From: Actinomycetes bacterium
GTDB lineage: Bacteria > Actinomycetota > Actinomycetes > Mycobacteriales > Mycobacteriaceae
DNA: 64,000 nucleotides
NCBI GenBank assembly: GCA_023461275.1
Contig: JAEYMI010000040.1
Coordinates: forward strand, 62,001-126,000
Direction: 5' to 3'
Below are positions 35,901-43,990 of this stretch, piece after piece. The translations under genes and the position numbers were made by a program. Below the pieces are notes generated by a model. It was not told the DNA's origin. It searched no databases and worked only from the letters and a program-made list of their open reading frames with translations. The number at the start of each line of letters is the position of its first letter. The first letter of the stretch is position 1.

Positions 35901-38900
35901 TGCGTGCGCGATGGCCTCGAATGTCCGTGCGTGCGCCGCATTCCCCGCCGCCTGTGCCTTTGCCTGCCACCAGGTGGCGTGCTCGGCGACTGTTCGTCCG
36001 GCACCGTCGAAACGGGCGGCGATGGCGTCGACGTCGGTGTCGAGATCGGCTTCCTCGGTGAGCCACAGCCGAGCGAGTTGGTCGCGTGCGGAGGCCCAAC
36101 CATCATCCAGGAGAACAATTTTCGCACCGTCGAAGGTCGGCGCGACCGATCGTGCCCAATCAGAGCCGAGTTCGGCGCTGACCAGTTCGGCGAGTTCGGA
36201 ATCGGGATCGTCGAGAACCTCGGCGACACCGGACTGATCGTCGAGACCCAGCTTGGCCAGGATCGTGTAGGCCGCCGACGCCAACACACCGCTGCGGCCG
36301 GTGAGCTGCTCGGTGAACTCACCGAGCGCCGCGGCATCGACGGTGGCGCCAGCCCCCGAATCGGCAGCCGGCCGGGCCACCGAGATACCCCGCGCTGCGC
36401 CTACCGACGCCACCGCGCGGTCGATCAACGCGTCGAGCGCATCGGCGTTGGCCGGCGGGCCGTCGAGCAGATTGCCGAGCTCCTCACCGCGGACGCTGGC
36501 ACCTTCGCGGGTTCCCAGCGCGAGCGCGACGACGGTGTGCAGTCCCCAGCCGTCGCCGAGCTGCCACACGTTCGACACGCGATCGGTGATGTAGGACTGT
36601 CGTTTTCCGACCGGTCCGAGCACCTTGCGGATCTGATCGGAGACCGCATCGGTCAGCACTGCGCCGAGCGGGCGGTAGCCGCGGGCCAGCGCTCCGACGG
36701 TGGAGGCGAGCGCGACCATGTCCGCTTCGGCGGCACCGTCGATGGCGCCGAGGCCGAGCTCGCCGCCGATATCGAGCAGCAGCTGGTTGCGTCGCGACGA
36801 GACGCCGTCACACAGTGCCTCGATGGTGTCGGCGGAGCCGATCTGATCGACCCGCATCTTGGTCCACAGTGCGATGACGGCCTTGACCGCGTCGGCCGGG
36901 CTGAACGCGATGTCGTCCGGTCGAGGTCCGGCGGCGGCCGCCGGAGGCGCCGACGCCGCTGCGGGAGCAGGAGTTTCGACTGCGGCCGAAGGCGCGGTCT
37001 CGTCAGTCGGGGCGTCCTCGACGTCGTCGTCGGGTTCTTGTCCGGCGTCCTGGGCGAGGATCACGTCGGAGTCACGTTCGAGGTTGACCACCTCGGTGCG
37101 CGCCGATGCGTAGTCATCGAGCTTGAGGGTGTTCGACGCCAGGCCGGCCAGGGTGGGCGCGCCCTTCACGCCGATCTCGACGAATCGCTGGATTCCCAGT
37201 CCTCCACTCTGCGGTCCGCGCAGCAGCAGGTCTTGCGTCTCGATCCAACGAACCGGGCTGGCGAACTGCCAGGCCAGAAGTTCAATGAGCACCACTCGTA
37301 GCAGTTCGGACGGTCGAGCGGACCACGAATCCCATTCGGCGAGAACCGCATCGAGCGGCTCCGAGGGAACGAGGTCGGCGATCTCGGCGACGAACGAGCG
37401 GTCCAGGGTGAACAGTCGCGGCACCAGGTTGGGGATGTAGCGACCCACCAGCACGTCAGGATCGATGTCGGCCGGCAGCAGTCCATCGAGTTTGCTGCGG
37501 AACTCTCCGACGCCGTCACGCAGGACCGTCGAGTGGAAGGGCACATCGATGCCCGGCACCAGGATGAACGACTTCTTACCGCCGAACTCCAGTCGACGAC
37601 GTTCGATCTCGGCCTCGAGATGCTCGAGTCCGCGGACGGTGCCGGCGATGGCGTACTGCGAGCCCAGCAGGTTGAGGTTGACCACCTCGAGGAATTCCCC
37701 GAGCTCGGCACCCATCGACGAGACGAACTCCGACACCTGCGCGTCGGCGAGTCCGAACTGACTCGGGCGGATGGCGGCCATCCGATAGTCGCTGCGGCCG
37801 TTGGCATCTCGGGGCACGAGATGGTGCATGGCCTCGCCCCGCTGGAAGACCACCTCGAGAACGGCCTCCAGCGGCAGGACACCGGCGCATGCGGCCAGCG
37901 CGTTGTATTCGCCGACCGAGTGGCCGCAGGTGATGGCACCCTCGACGAATCCACCGGATTCCTTGAGCTCGGCGATCTGGGCGACGCCCAGCGTCGCCAT
38001 GGCCACCTGGGTGAACTGCGTCAGGTAGAGCACACCGTCGGGGTGGTGGTAGGTGGTTCCGTTGGCGACCAGGGTGGTCGGGTTGTCACGCACCACCGCG
38101 AGGATCGAGAATCCCAGCGCAGCGCGGGTGTGCTTGTCGGCGCGGTCCCAGATCTCACGGGCCGCAGCGGAGCGGGATCGGGCGTCGAGACCCATGCCCT
38201 TGCTCTGGATGCCCTGACCGGGGAAGGCGTAGACGGTGCGCGGTGCGGACAGCAGACCGGTGGCCGCCATCACCAGGTCGTCGTCGACCTTGCAGGTGAC
38301 CTCGATGATCTCGCGGCCGGCGTCGAGCCCCACGCGATCGACCCGGACCTTGACGGTGTCGGACGTGCGAACCATGCCGAGATAGCGTGCGGTCCAACCG
38401 ATCAGCGGCCGCGGGGCCGGCAGCGGGTTGCGGCTGTCGGTGGCGGTCACGACCTGCTGAGCGGCGGCCGAGAGCCACATGCCGTGCACGATCGGAGCGC
38501 CGAGACCGGCCAGCCGGGCAGCGCTGTCATCGGTGTGGATCGGGTTGCGGTCACCGGAGACCGCGGCAAAGCCGGTCATGTTCGACGGTGCGGTGATGGT
38601 GGCCTGTCGCAGCAGCTTGCGGGTGGCCGAGCGTTCGTCGTCGGATGCGCCGCCGGCGCGGACCGGGTCGGTCAGCGCACCCGAACCGAGGCGGCCCCGG
38701 ATGGCGAACCGCTCGGTGAGCGTCGCGACCGGTGCGCCGCCGGCGGCACGTGCAACGTCGACGAACACCTCGACCACGCGGCCCGCGTCGGTGTCGGTGA
38801 CCTCGCCGAGGCGGGCGGTGACCGCCAATTCGGTTGTCTGCTGCGGGATCTCGCCGATGATCTCGATGGCGTGGTCGAGGTGAACCAGATCGAGCAGGCC

Positions 38901-41900
38901 TTCCACCACCGGCGCCCCGTCGTCGGTGCGCGCTTCACCGATCACGCTGAACACGCTCGGCCAGCACGATCCGACGAGCGTATCGGGCACGGCGAATCCG
39001 CTCGGCTGATCCGGTGTGGTCGGGTGCAGAGTCGACGGCAGGCTCGACCCGGTGACCGAGGCGTGATCGGCGACGGAGTCGGGGTGGAAGGTCACCACGG
39101 TGGACGCGACGCCGTCGGCGGAGACCTCGGCGAGCGAACCTCCCGCGGCGACGGTGAGGATCTCCCGCATCGCACCGGCGGCATCGTCGAGTCCGATCCG
39201 CGGGCTACCGCCGTCACGCAGACTGGTCCCGGCATGCATCGGAATACGCACGCTGGACCCGGAGATCGGCACGACGAGGTCGAACCGATCCTCCCCGACA
39301 CCGAGCAGCTCCGCGCCGCTGGGCTGATGCTCGGCACGGTTCTCGTCGACGACCTGCCATGCCTCGCGGGCTCCGAGGAGCGCGATCGGGTTGCGGACCA
39401 CGCGGCCCACCCACTCGACGTCGTCGGCGTCGATGACCGCGCCGATCATCGACGTCGCACTCACGAGTCCGGAGTTCTTACGCGAGTTCGACTGGGCTGC
39501 AGCCACTCCCGCTTGTGCGAGGTCGGCAGCGACCTGAGCCTCGAAGCGATCGAGGAGTTCGCCGACCGGCTCGTCGACCCGGGTGATGCCGGCGACGGCG
39601 ACGGTGCCGGGGATGATGCACACCTGGTCGGCGCTGTAGCGGGCATCGTGTGCCTGCCAGAGCGAATCACTGCGCCACCAACGTCGGACATCCTTGTCGA
39701 TGACCGGCACGAAGTTCACCGGCTTGCCGGGGGTCCGGCACAGGCCGAGGAAGAAGGCGACGTCGGCGGGATGCAGCACGTCGGTCTCGATCTCGGGGTA
39801 CACGCTGCTCAGGGCGTCGATGGCCGAGTGCGGGTCGTCGGCGGTGGCGATGTCGCCGAACATCGTGACGATCTCGCCGCGATCGGCCGGATGCATCCGC
39901 GCCTCGGTGCGCTGCAGCATCTCGACAAAGCGTTGCTGCCAGGTGATGTCGGCCCACGGCAGCTGATCGCTGCGACCGTCTCCGACGGCCAGCGTCGCAT
40001 AGCGGTCGAGCCACTGGTGGTAGGTCATCTCGGCGACATCGCCGAAGTAGGGCTTGGCGGTGTCGGCCAATGCCGCGATGATCTCGTCGCGGCGCTCGGC
40101 GACCGCGTCGGCATCGCCGGCGACCTCGTCGAGCAGACGTCCGCAGCGCGATGCCGCGTTGTCGATCTCGTGGATGTCGGCACCGAGTTGGCTTCGGCCC
40201 GAGGCCATTCCGTTCGACGCGTGTCCGGCGCCGATCCACTCATCGCATCCGGCGGTGTCGACCAGCAGTTGCTTGACCTCGGGAGCGGTGGTGGCCTCGG
40301 CGGTGGCCATCGCGGCGGTGCCGATCAGAATGCCGTCCATCGGCATGGCCGGATATCCGTAGGCCTTCGACCAGGTGCCGGTCAGGTACTCGCTGGCACG
40401 CTCAGGTGTACCGATGCCGCCGCCGACGCAGATGATGGCGTTCGACCGGGCGCGCAGCTCACCGTAGGTGGCCAGCAGCAGGTCGTCGAGGTCTTCCCAG
40501 GAGTGGTGGCCACCGGCCCGACCGCCTTCGATCTGCACGATCACCGGATGCTGCGGCACCTCGGCGGCGATGGTGATGACCGCGCGGATCTGGTCCACGG
40601 TGCCGGGTTTGAAAGCGACGAAACGCAGTCCGGCGTCGATGAATTCGTCGATCATGGCCACCGCGTCGTCGAGTTCGGGGATGCCGGCCGAGACCACCAC
40701 GCCGTCGAGCGGTGCGCCCTGCGCGCGAGCCTTCTGCACCAGACGTTTGCCGCCCAGCTGGAGCTTCCACAAGTAGGGATCGAGGAACAACGCATTGAAC
40801 TGGGCTTGGCGACCGGGCTCGAGCAGATCGGTGAGCGAGGCGATGTTGCCGGCGAAGATCTCCTCGGTGACCTGTCCGCCGCCGGCGAGTTCGGCCCAGT
40901 GTCCGGCGTTGGCGGCGGCGGCGACGATCGCCGGGTCGACGGTGGTCGGCGTCATCCCCGCCAGCAGCATCGGTGAGCGTCCGGTGAGCCGCGTGAACGC
41001 GGTCTGCACCACGGTCCGTCCATCGGGCAGGCTGATCAGCTCCGGCGCGAAGTTCGTCCAGGGTTCGGCGACATCGGGAATCGCGCCGGGGCTGAACAGG
41101 TTTCGCTGTCCGGTCCGCAGTGCGGCCGGCACCAGCCCGACGCCCTGGCCGCGCACCAGCGACGAGGTGAGCCGGGTGGCGATATCGGCGGGCCCGAGAT
41201 CGAGAATCCAGGACACCTCGCCGGCGACGACCTCGTCGATGATGGCAACCCAGTCGACGCTGTCGACCAGGACATGCGATGCGTGGCGGGTGGCGCGCTC
41301 CCGGCCGATTCCGCACTGCTCGGCCCACTCTCCCACCAGCTCGACGGCATCGGCCATGGCCGGATGGTGGAAGGCGACCGACACGGTGAGCTGATCGAAG
41401 GCCGGGGCGAACGGTGCGCCACCGGTCAGTTTGCGCTTGCGCTCGTCGGCCTCGGTCGCGGCGATGCGCTCACACAGGGCGGTGAAGGCCACGAGATGGC
41501 GTGCCGCACCGGACAACACGACCGAGCGCCGGTTGTTTCGAATCGCGATCACCGGCGCGGTGATCGCGTCGTCGGCATCGAGCCCGGACCGGTACTGCTC
41601 AAGGAGGTCTTCGACTCGTCGGGGATCGACGCCGGACACCGACAGCATCGGAGTGCCGTCGGAGGTGATGCCGAGTCCGCGGCGTCGAGCCGTCAGCACT
41701 GCGGCTGCGCCGAGCAGACGCGCGACGGCCAGCATCACGCCTTCTTCGCGGTCACCGAGTCCGTCGGCGCCCACGGCGTCGGCGGCCATCGACCCTTGCG
41801 AATGTCCCACCACGGCGATCGGTTCGAGCACGCCGGTGTCGAGGCCCTGCTTGCGCAGCGCGTCGATGGCGGCGAGTTGGGTCAGCAGGATGCCGGGCAC

Positions 41901-42242
41901 CGAGGAGGTGACCTCGGCCAGGTCCACCTCGGACGGCACGTCCTCACCAGCGTCGAGCGCGTGCACCCAGGAGAGCGGATCGAAGGCATCGGCGCCGGCG
42001 ACGCTGAGTTGATCGCGCACCGGTTCCAACAGCCGAGCAGCAGCGTCGAGCGCCTTGGCCACGCGATGCTCCAGATCGGCGTCGATGACGAGTTCGGCCA
42101 ACGTCGGCAACCATGCGCCGCCCTGTCCCCCGAAACTGATCGCGTACTTCTCGCCGCGGGACAACCGATCGAGAAGTGTCTCGGACGGTCGTCCCGGGTG
42201 GGCGGAATCTCGGGTGCCGGTACGGAATTGGTCGACGGTCAC
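32988..42242 (-). CDS. fas: Type I fatty acid synthase, single polypeptide
   Basis: 3084 residues from GTG 42242, with GAGGAGCG upstream; in-frame codons before that are not FAS-like. Domains in order: acetyltransferase (GHSQGS, nucleophile Ser near 150), enoyl reductase (SAGIPELDDAVAMIDEFIDA and GGRAGGHHSW near 560-620), dehydratase (MaoC-like, FAAVSGDRNPIHTDDSAA near 1230), malonyl/palmitoyl transferase (GHSVGE near 1440), carrier domain (GVSSRRNQLLLDIG near 1810), ketoreductase (VVVTGASKGSIASSVLGGLL near 2120), ketosynthase (Cys about 2724 in AACATAAVS). It makes C16-C26 acyl-CoAs feeding mycolate synthesis. acpS follows with a 4-base overlap. Confidence 0.97.
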   Translation of the reverse strand: MTVDQFRTGTRDSAHPGRPSETLLDRLSRGEKYAISFGGQGGAWLPTLAELVIDADLEHRVAKALDAAARLLEPVRDQLSVAGADAFDPLSWVHALDAGEDVPSEVDLAEVTSSVPGILLTQLAAIDALRKQGLDTGVLEPIAVVGHSQGSMAADAVGADGLGDREEGVMLAVARLLGAAAVLTARRRGLGITSDGTPMLSVSGVDPRRVEDLLEQYRSGLDADDAITAPVIAIRNNRRSVVLSGAARHLVAFTALCERIAATEADERKRKLTGGAPFAPAFDQLTVSVAFHHPAMADAVELVGEWAEQCGIGRERATRHASHVLVDSVDWVAIIDEVVAGEVSWILDLGPADIATRLTSSLVRGQGVGLVPAALRTGQRNLFSPGAIPDVAEPWTNFAPELISLPDGRTVVQTAFTRLTGRSPMLLAGMTPTTVDPAIVAAAANAGHWAELAGGGQVTEEIFAGNIASLTDLLEPGRQAQFNALFLDPYLWKLQLGGKRLVQKARAQGAPLDGVVVSAGIPELDDAVAMIDEFIDAGLRFVAFKPGTVDQIRAVITIAAEVPQHPVIVQIEGGRAGGHHSWEDLDDLLLATYGELRARSNAIICVGGGIGTPERASEYLTGTWSKAYGYPAMPMDGILIGTAAMATAEATTAPEVKQLLVDTAGCDEWIGAGHASNGMASGRSQLGADIHEIDNAASRCGRLLDEVAGDADAVAERRDEIIAALADTAKPYFGDVAEMTYHQWLDRYATLAVGDGRSDQLPWADITWQQRFVEMLQRTEARMHPADRGEIVTMFGDIATADDPHSAIDALSSVYPEIETDVLHPADVAFFLGLCRTPGKPVNFVPVIDKDVRRWWRSDSLWQAHDARYSADQVCIIPGTVAVAGITRVDEPVGELLDRFEAQVAADLAQAGVAAAQSNSRKNSGLVSATSMIGAVIDADDVEWVGRVVRNPIALLGAREAWQVVDENRAEHQPSGAELLGVGEDRFDLVVPISGSSVRIPMHAGTSLRDGGSPRIGLDDAAGAMREILTVAAGGSLAEVSADGVASTVVTFHPDSVADHASVTGSSLPSTLHPTTPDQPSGFAVPDTLVGSCWPSVFSVIGEARTDDGAPVVEGLLDLVHLDHAIEIIGEIPQQTTELAVTARLGEVTDTDAGRVVEVFVDVARAAGGAPVATLTERFAIRGRLGSGALTDPVRAGGASDDERSATRKLLRQATITAPSNMTGFAAVSGDRNPIHTDDSAARLAGLGAPIVHGMWLSAAAQQVVTATDSRNPLPAPRPLIGWTARYLGMVRTSDTVKVRVDRVGLDAGREIIEVTCKVDDDLVMAATGLLSAPRTVYAFPGQGIQSKGMGLDARSRSAAAREIWDRADKHTRAALGFSILAVVRDNPTTLVANGTTYHHPDGVLYLTQFTQVAMATLGVAQIAELKESGGFVEGAITCGHSVGEYNALAACAGVLPLEAVLEVVFQRGEAMHHLVPRDANGRSDYRMAAIRPSQFGLADAQVSEFVSSMGAELGEFLEVVNLNLLGSQYAIAGTVRGLEHLEAEIERRRLEFGGKKSFILVPGIDVPFHSTVLRDGVGEFRSKLDGLLPADIDPDVLVGRYIPNLVPRLFTLDRSFVAEIADLVPSEPLDAVLAEWDSWSARPSELLRVVLIELLAWQFASPVRWIETQDLLLRGPQSGGLGIQRFVEIGVKGAPTLAGLASNTLKLDDYASARTEVVNLERDSDVILAQDAGQEPDDDVEDAPTDETAPSAAVETPAPAAASAPPAAAAGPRPDDIAFSPADAVKAVIALWTKMRVDQIGSADTIEALCDGVSSRRNQLLLDIGGELGLGAIDGAAEADMVALASTVGALARGYRPLGAVLTDAVSDQIRKVLGPVGKRQSYITDRVSNVWQLGDGWGLHTVVALALGTREGASVRGEELGNLLDGPPANADALDALIDRAVASVGAARGISVARPAADSGAGATVDAAALGEFTEQLTGRSGVLASAAYTILAKLGLDDQSGVAEVLDDPDSELAELVSAELGSDWARSVAPTFDGAKIVLLDDGWASARDQLARLWLTEEADLDTDVDAIAARFDGAGRTVAEHATWWQAKAQAAGNAAHARTFEAIAHAAEVPADGVWADEVVVVTGASKGSIASSVLGGLLAGGATVIATTSRLDSDRLAFYKKLYRDNARYDAALWVAPANMASYADVDALVEWIGSEQTENLGSTTAVVKPAMKPTMLFPFAAPRVAGDLTDAGARAELEMKVLLWSVERLIAGLSGIGADHDISARMHVVLPGSPNRGMFGGDGAYGESKAALDALVTRWSAEGSWSNRTTLAHALIGWVTGTGLMGHNDGMVDAVEAAGVRTWTTDEMASNLLGLCTIEQRTAAQELPILADFTGGLDPSIDLKALAAEAATEADSAGDEAVEEVATVAALPAPARAPKALTPEWPQLDARPEDLVVIVGAGELGPYGSSRTRFEMEVDEKLSAAGVAELAWNTGLIHWDDAPKPGWYDTETGDPVDEVDIADRYHDEVVARCGIRRYADEGAMVDNSSPLLTSVFLDEDLTFTVSTEAEARAFASAAPEKTRVVANPETGDWQVTRQAGTEIRVPRRFSLSRTVGGQIPTGFDPTRWGVTPDMAESIDRVALWNLVATVDAFLSSGFTPSELMRWVHPGLVANTQGTGMGGMTSMRELYINTLLGESKANDILQEALPNIVAAHVVQSYVGSYGAMIHPVAACATAAVSVEEGVDKIRLGKALFAVAGGFDDLGIEGIVGFGDMSATADSESMSARGIDERRFSRANDRRRGGFVESAGGGTILLARGDVAAQMGLPVLGVVAWAQSFGDGVHTSIPAPGLGALGAARGAMYSPLASALNVLGVSADDVAVVSKHDTSTRANDPNEAELHERLASAIGRTDGAPLFVVSQKSLTGHAKGGAAAFQLIGLCQVLRDGVIPPNRSLDCVDEKMRDFPHLVWPRETLRLGDRFPLKAGLLTSLGFGHVSGLIAVVHPEAFIATLDNEERRVYRERSAERARQGNQRLLQAMCGGEAAYRRPADRRFDESVDEHDAEASVLLDPDVRLGADDAYAAAAAGAASGSAQ

Positions 42243-42759
42243 AGACGCTCCTCGGGTGCGGGGTGTGGTGGCTGGCCGTCGGGCACGCAAGAGGTACCCA
42301 CGGCGTCGGCCTCGTGGTTGATCGGAGGTGGTTGTCGGACTTACCTTCTGGCCCCACCGGCCGCCTCAACGGACACAGCAGAGCGAACACGCTTGTCGCA
42401 CAAAGCTTTTGGCAATGACGAGATTCGGCGTCGAACCCGTCCGCGTGAACGTGGAAACATCATGACACAGAAAAATGAGGGATTCCTCATGTTTGTCCCG
42501 GACCCCCGGGTATACCCACCGGTAACCTCGCGGGTAACTTATCGACCCCCTCGACGCCACCGGTCCGCCGCGGCCATCACCACTGTTCAGCGCCGCGCCG
42601 GGCGACGTCGGCAAAGCGGGAACGGCCACCCGCAGACCCGTTACCTAATCGTTATGTGATCTGTTGCACACCGGAGATGTCGAGTGGCATCCAGCCCCAC
42701 ATCGAGCGGCGATCAACCCATGCCAGCCGAGCGGCCGCGCCATACGTAGGGTGCTCTGC
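42243..42759. other. Intergenic region upstream of fas and the HIT gene
   Basis: 517 bases between two divergent genes, with no coding frame I can support. It is less GC-rich than its flanks near 42360-42500 and 42630-42680. Visible elements are a GGGTATACCC palindrome (42508-42517), a nearby repeat GGTAAC (42520-42525) and GGGTAAC (42532-42538), and CCTAATCGTTATGTGATC at about 42644-42661. Fas and HIT promoters and regulator sites must lie here; none matches a consensus well enough to name. Confidence 0.6.
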
Positions 42760-43182
42760 ATGGGTTCTTGCGTGTTCTGCGACATCGTCTCCGGGGCGGC
42801 GCCGTCGCGAACGGTTTACACCGACGACGACGTGATCGCCTTCCTCGACATCCGGCCGGTCACCAGGGGCCACACCCTCGTCATCCCCCGCGCGCATTCC
42901 TCCGGGGTGGCCGATCTCGCGCCCGAGTTGGGTGGCCGACTGTTCGCGGCGGGCCAGCGGATCACCGCCGCGATGAAGGCCGGCCTGATCGCCGCCGACG
43001 GCGTGAACCTGGTGATCAACGACGGCCGCGCCGCGTTCCAGACCGTGTTCCACACCCACCTGCACGTCGTTCCGCGCCACGATGGCGACAAGCTGAGCCT
43101 CGCAAAGGGCCTCGTGGTGCGGCGCGACCCCGATCCCGACGAGACGGCCGCGATGATTCGCAGCGCCCTGGAAGCCGCCTGA
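42760..43182 (+). CDS. HIT-family hydrolase
   Basis: 140 residues from ATG 42760 (MGSCVFCDIVSGAAPSRTVY). The histidine triad is HTHLHVVPRH, and CVFCDIV resembles the zinc cysteine pair of HIT proteins. The family hydrolyses dinucleotide polyphosphates or AMP-amino acid/lysine adducts. The frame is open upstream to 42664 but without family sequence. The following Sir2 gene begins one base after its stop codon. Confidence 0.92.
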   Translation: MGSCVFCDIVSGAAPSRTVYTDDDVIAFLDIRPVTRGHTLVIPRAHSSGVADLAPELGGRLFAAGQRITAAMKAGLIAADGVNLVINDGRAAFQTVFHTHLHVVPRHDGDKLSLAKGLVVRRDPDPDETAAMIRSALEAA

Positions 43183-43183
43183 G

Positions 43184-43963
43184 GTGGCCGGCCAGGCACA
43201 GGTCCCGGATCTGCCCGGAGACCTCGTCGACGCCGTCCGCGAGGCGGAATGGATCACCGTATTCAGCGGGGCGGGTATGTCCGCCGAGAGCGGGATCGGC
43301 ACCTTCCGGGACGCCCAGACCGGGCTGTGGGAGCGATTCGATCCGACCCAGCTCGCCAGTCCCGAGGGATGGGCGGCCGATCCGGCGCTGGTGTGGGGCT
43401 GGTATCAGTGGCGGGCACGGCAGGTTCGCGACGCGGCTCCCAACGCCGGGCATCGCGCCGTCGCCGACCTCGGTGCCGACAAGTCGGTGCTGGTGGTGAC
43501 ACAGAACGTCGACGATCTCCACGAGCGCGCAGGCAGCGCGTCCGTCGACCACCTGCACGGCAGCCTGTTCGCTCCGCGTTGCTCGCATTGCTCGAGGCCC
43601 TACGAGGGAGTCGGCGCCGACCCGTCGAACGCCACCGGCGAATCCATGGAGCCGCCGACCTGCCCTGCCTGCCTGTCCCTGGTCCGCCCGGGCGTGGTGT
43701 GGTTCGGTGAGAATCTGCCCGCCGACGCGTGGTCGCGCGCGCAGGCGGCCATTCACGGAGCGCAGGTGGTCATCGTGGTCGGCACCAGCGGCGTCGTTTA
43801 TCCGGCCGCGTCTTTGCCGGAACGTGCTGTGGGCGAAGGGATTCCGGTGTTCGAGTTCAATCCCGAGCCATCCGCGTTGACCCCGATCGCCACTCATAGC
43901 GTGCGCACATCGGCCGCGGTGGGACTACCTGCCCTGGTGGCTGCGATCCGCGACACGGCCTAG
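43184..43963 (+). CDS. cobB: Sir2-family NAD-dependent protein deacylase
   Basis: 259 residues from GTG 43184. NAD site GAGMSAESGIGTFRDAQTG at about 28-46, TQNVDDLHERAG, and the catalytic His in HLHGSLF. A zinc module is present: CSHC at about 130-133 and CPACL at about 162-166. These are intact features of a CobB-type sirtuin that removes acetyl, propionyl or succinyl groups from lysine with NAD. It is placed directly after the HIT gene, a fixed pair in translation. Confidence 0.92.
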   Translation: MAGQAQVPDLPGDLVDAVREAEWITVFSGAGMSAESGIGTFRDAQTGLWERFDPTQLASPEGWAADPALVWGWYQWRARQVRDAAPNAGHRAVADLGADKSVLVVTQNVDDLHERAGSASVDHLHGSLFAPRCSHCSRPYEGVGADPSNATGESMEPPTCPACLSLVRPGVVWFGENLPADAWSRAQAAIHGAQVVIVVGTSGVVYPAASLPERAVGEGIPVFEFNPEPSALTPIATHSVRTSAAVGLPALVAAIRDTA

Positions 43964-43990
43964 CCTGACGCGGGCAATGACGACCCGAGG

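Noticed and set aside
33090..42659. Very long open frames on the plus strand opposite fas (for example 37533-40976, 1147 codons)
   Set aside because: Composition is Arg/Asp/Gly/His-rich, with no domains; they are antisense shadows of the GC-biased fas frame.
43184..43963. Sir2 protein as part of a defence system with the convergent helicase
   Set aside because: Zinc module, catalytic His and length are those of an ordinary CobB deacylase, coupled to HIT, and on the opposite strand from the helicase.
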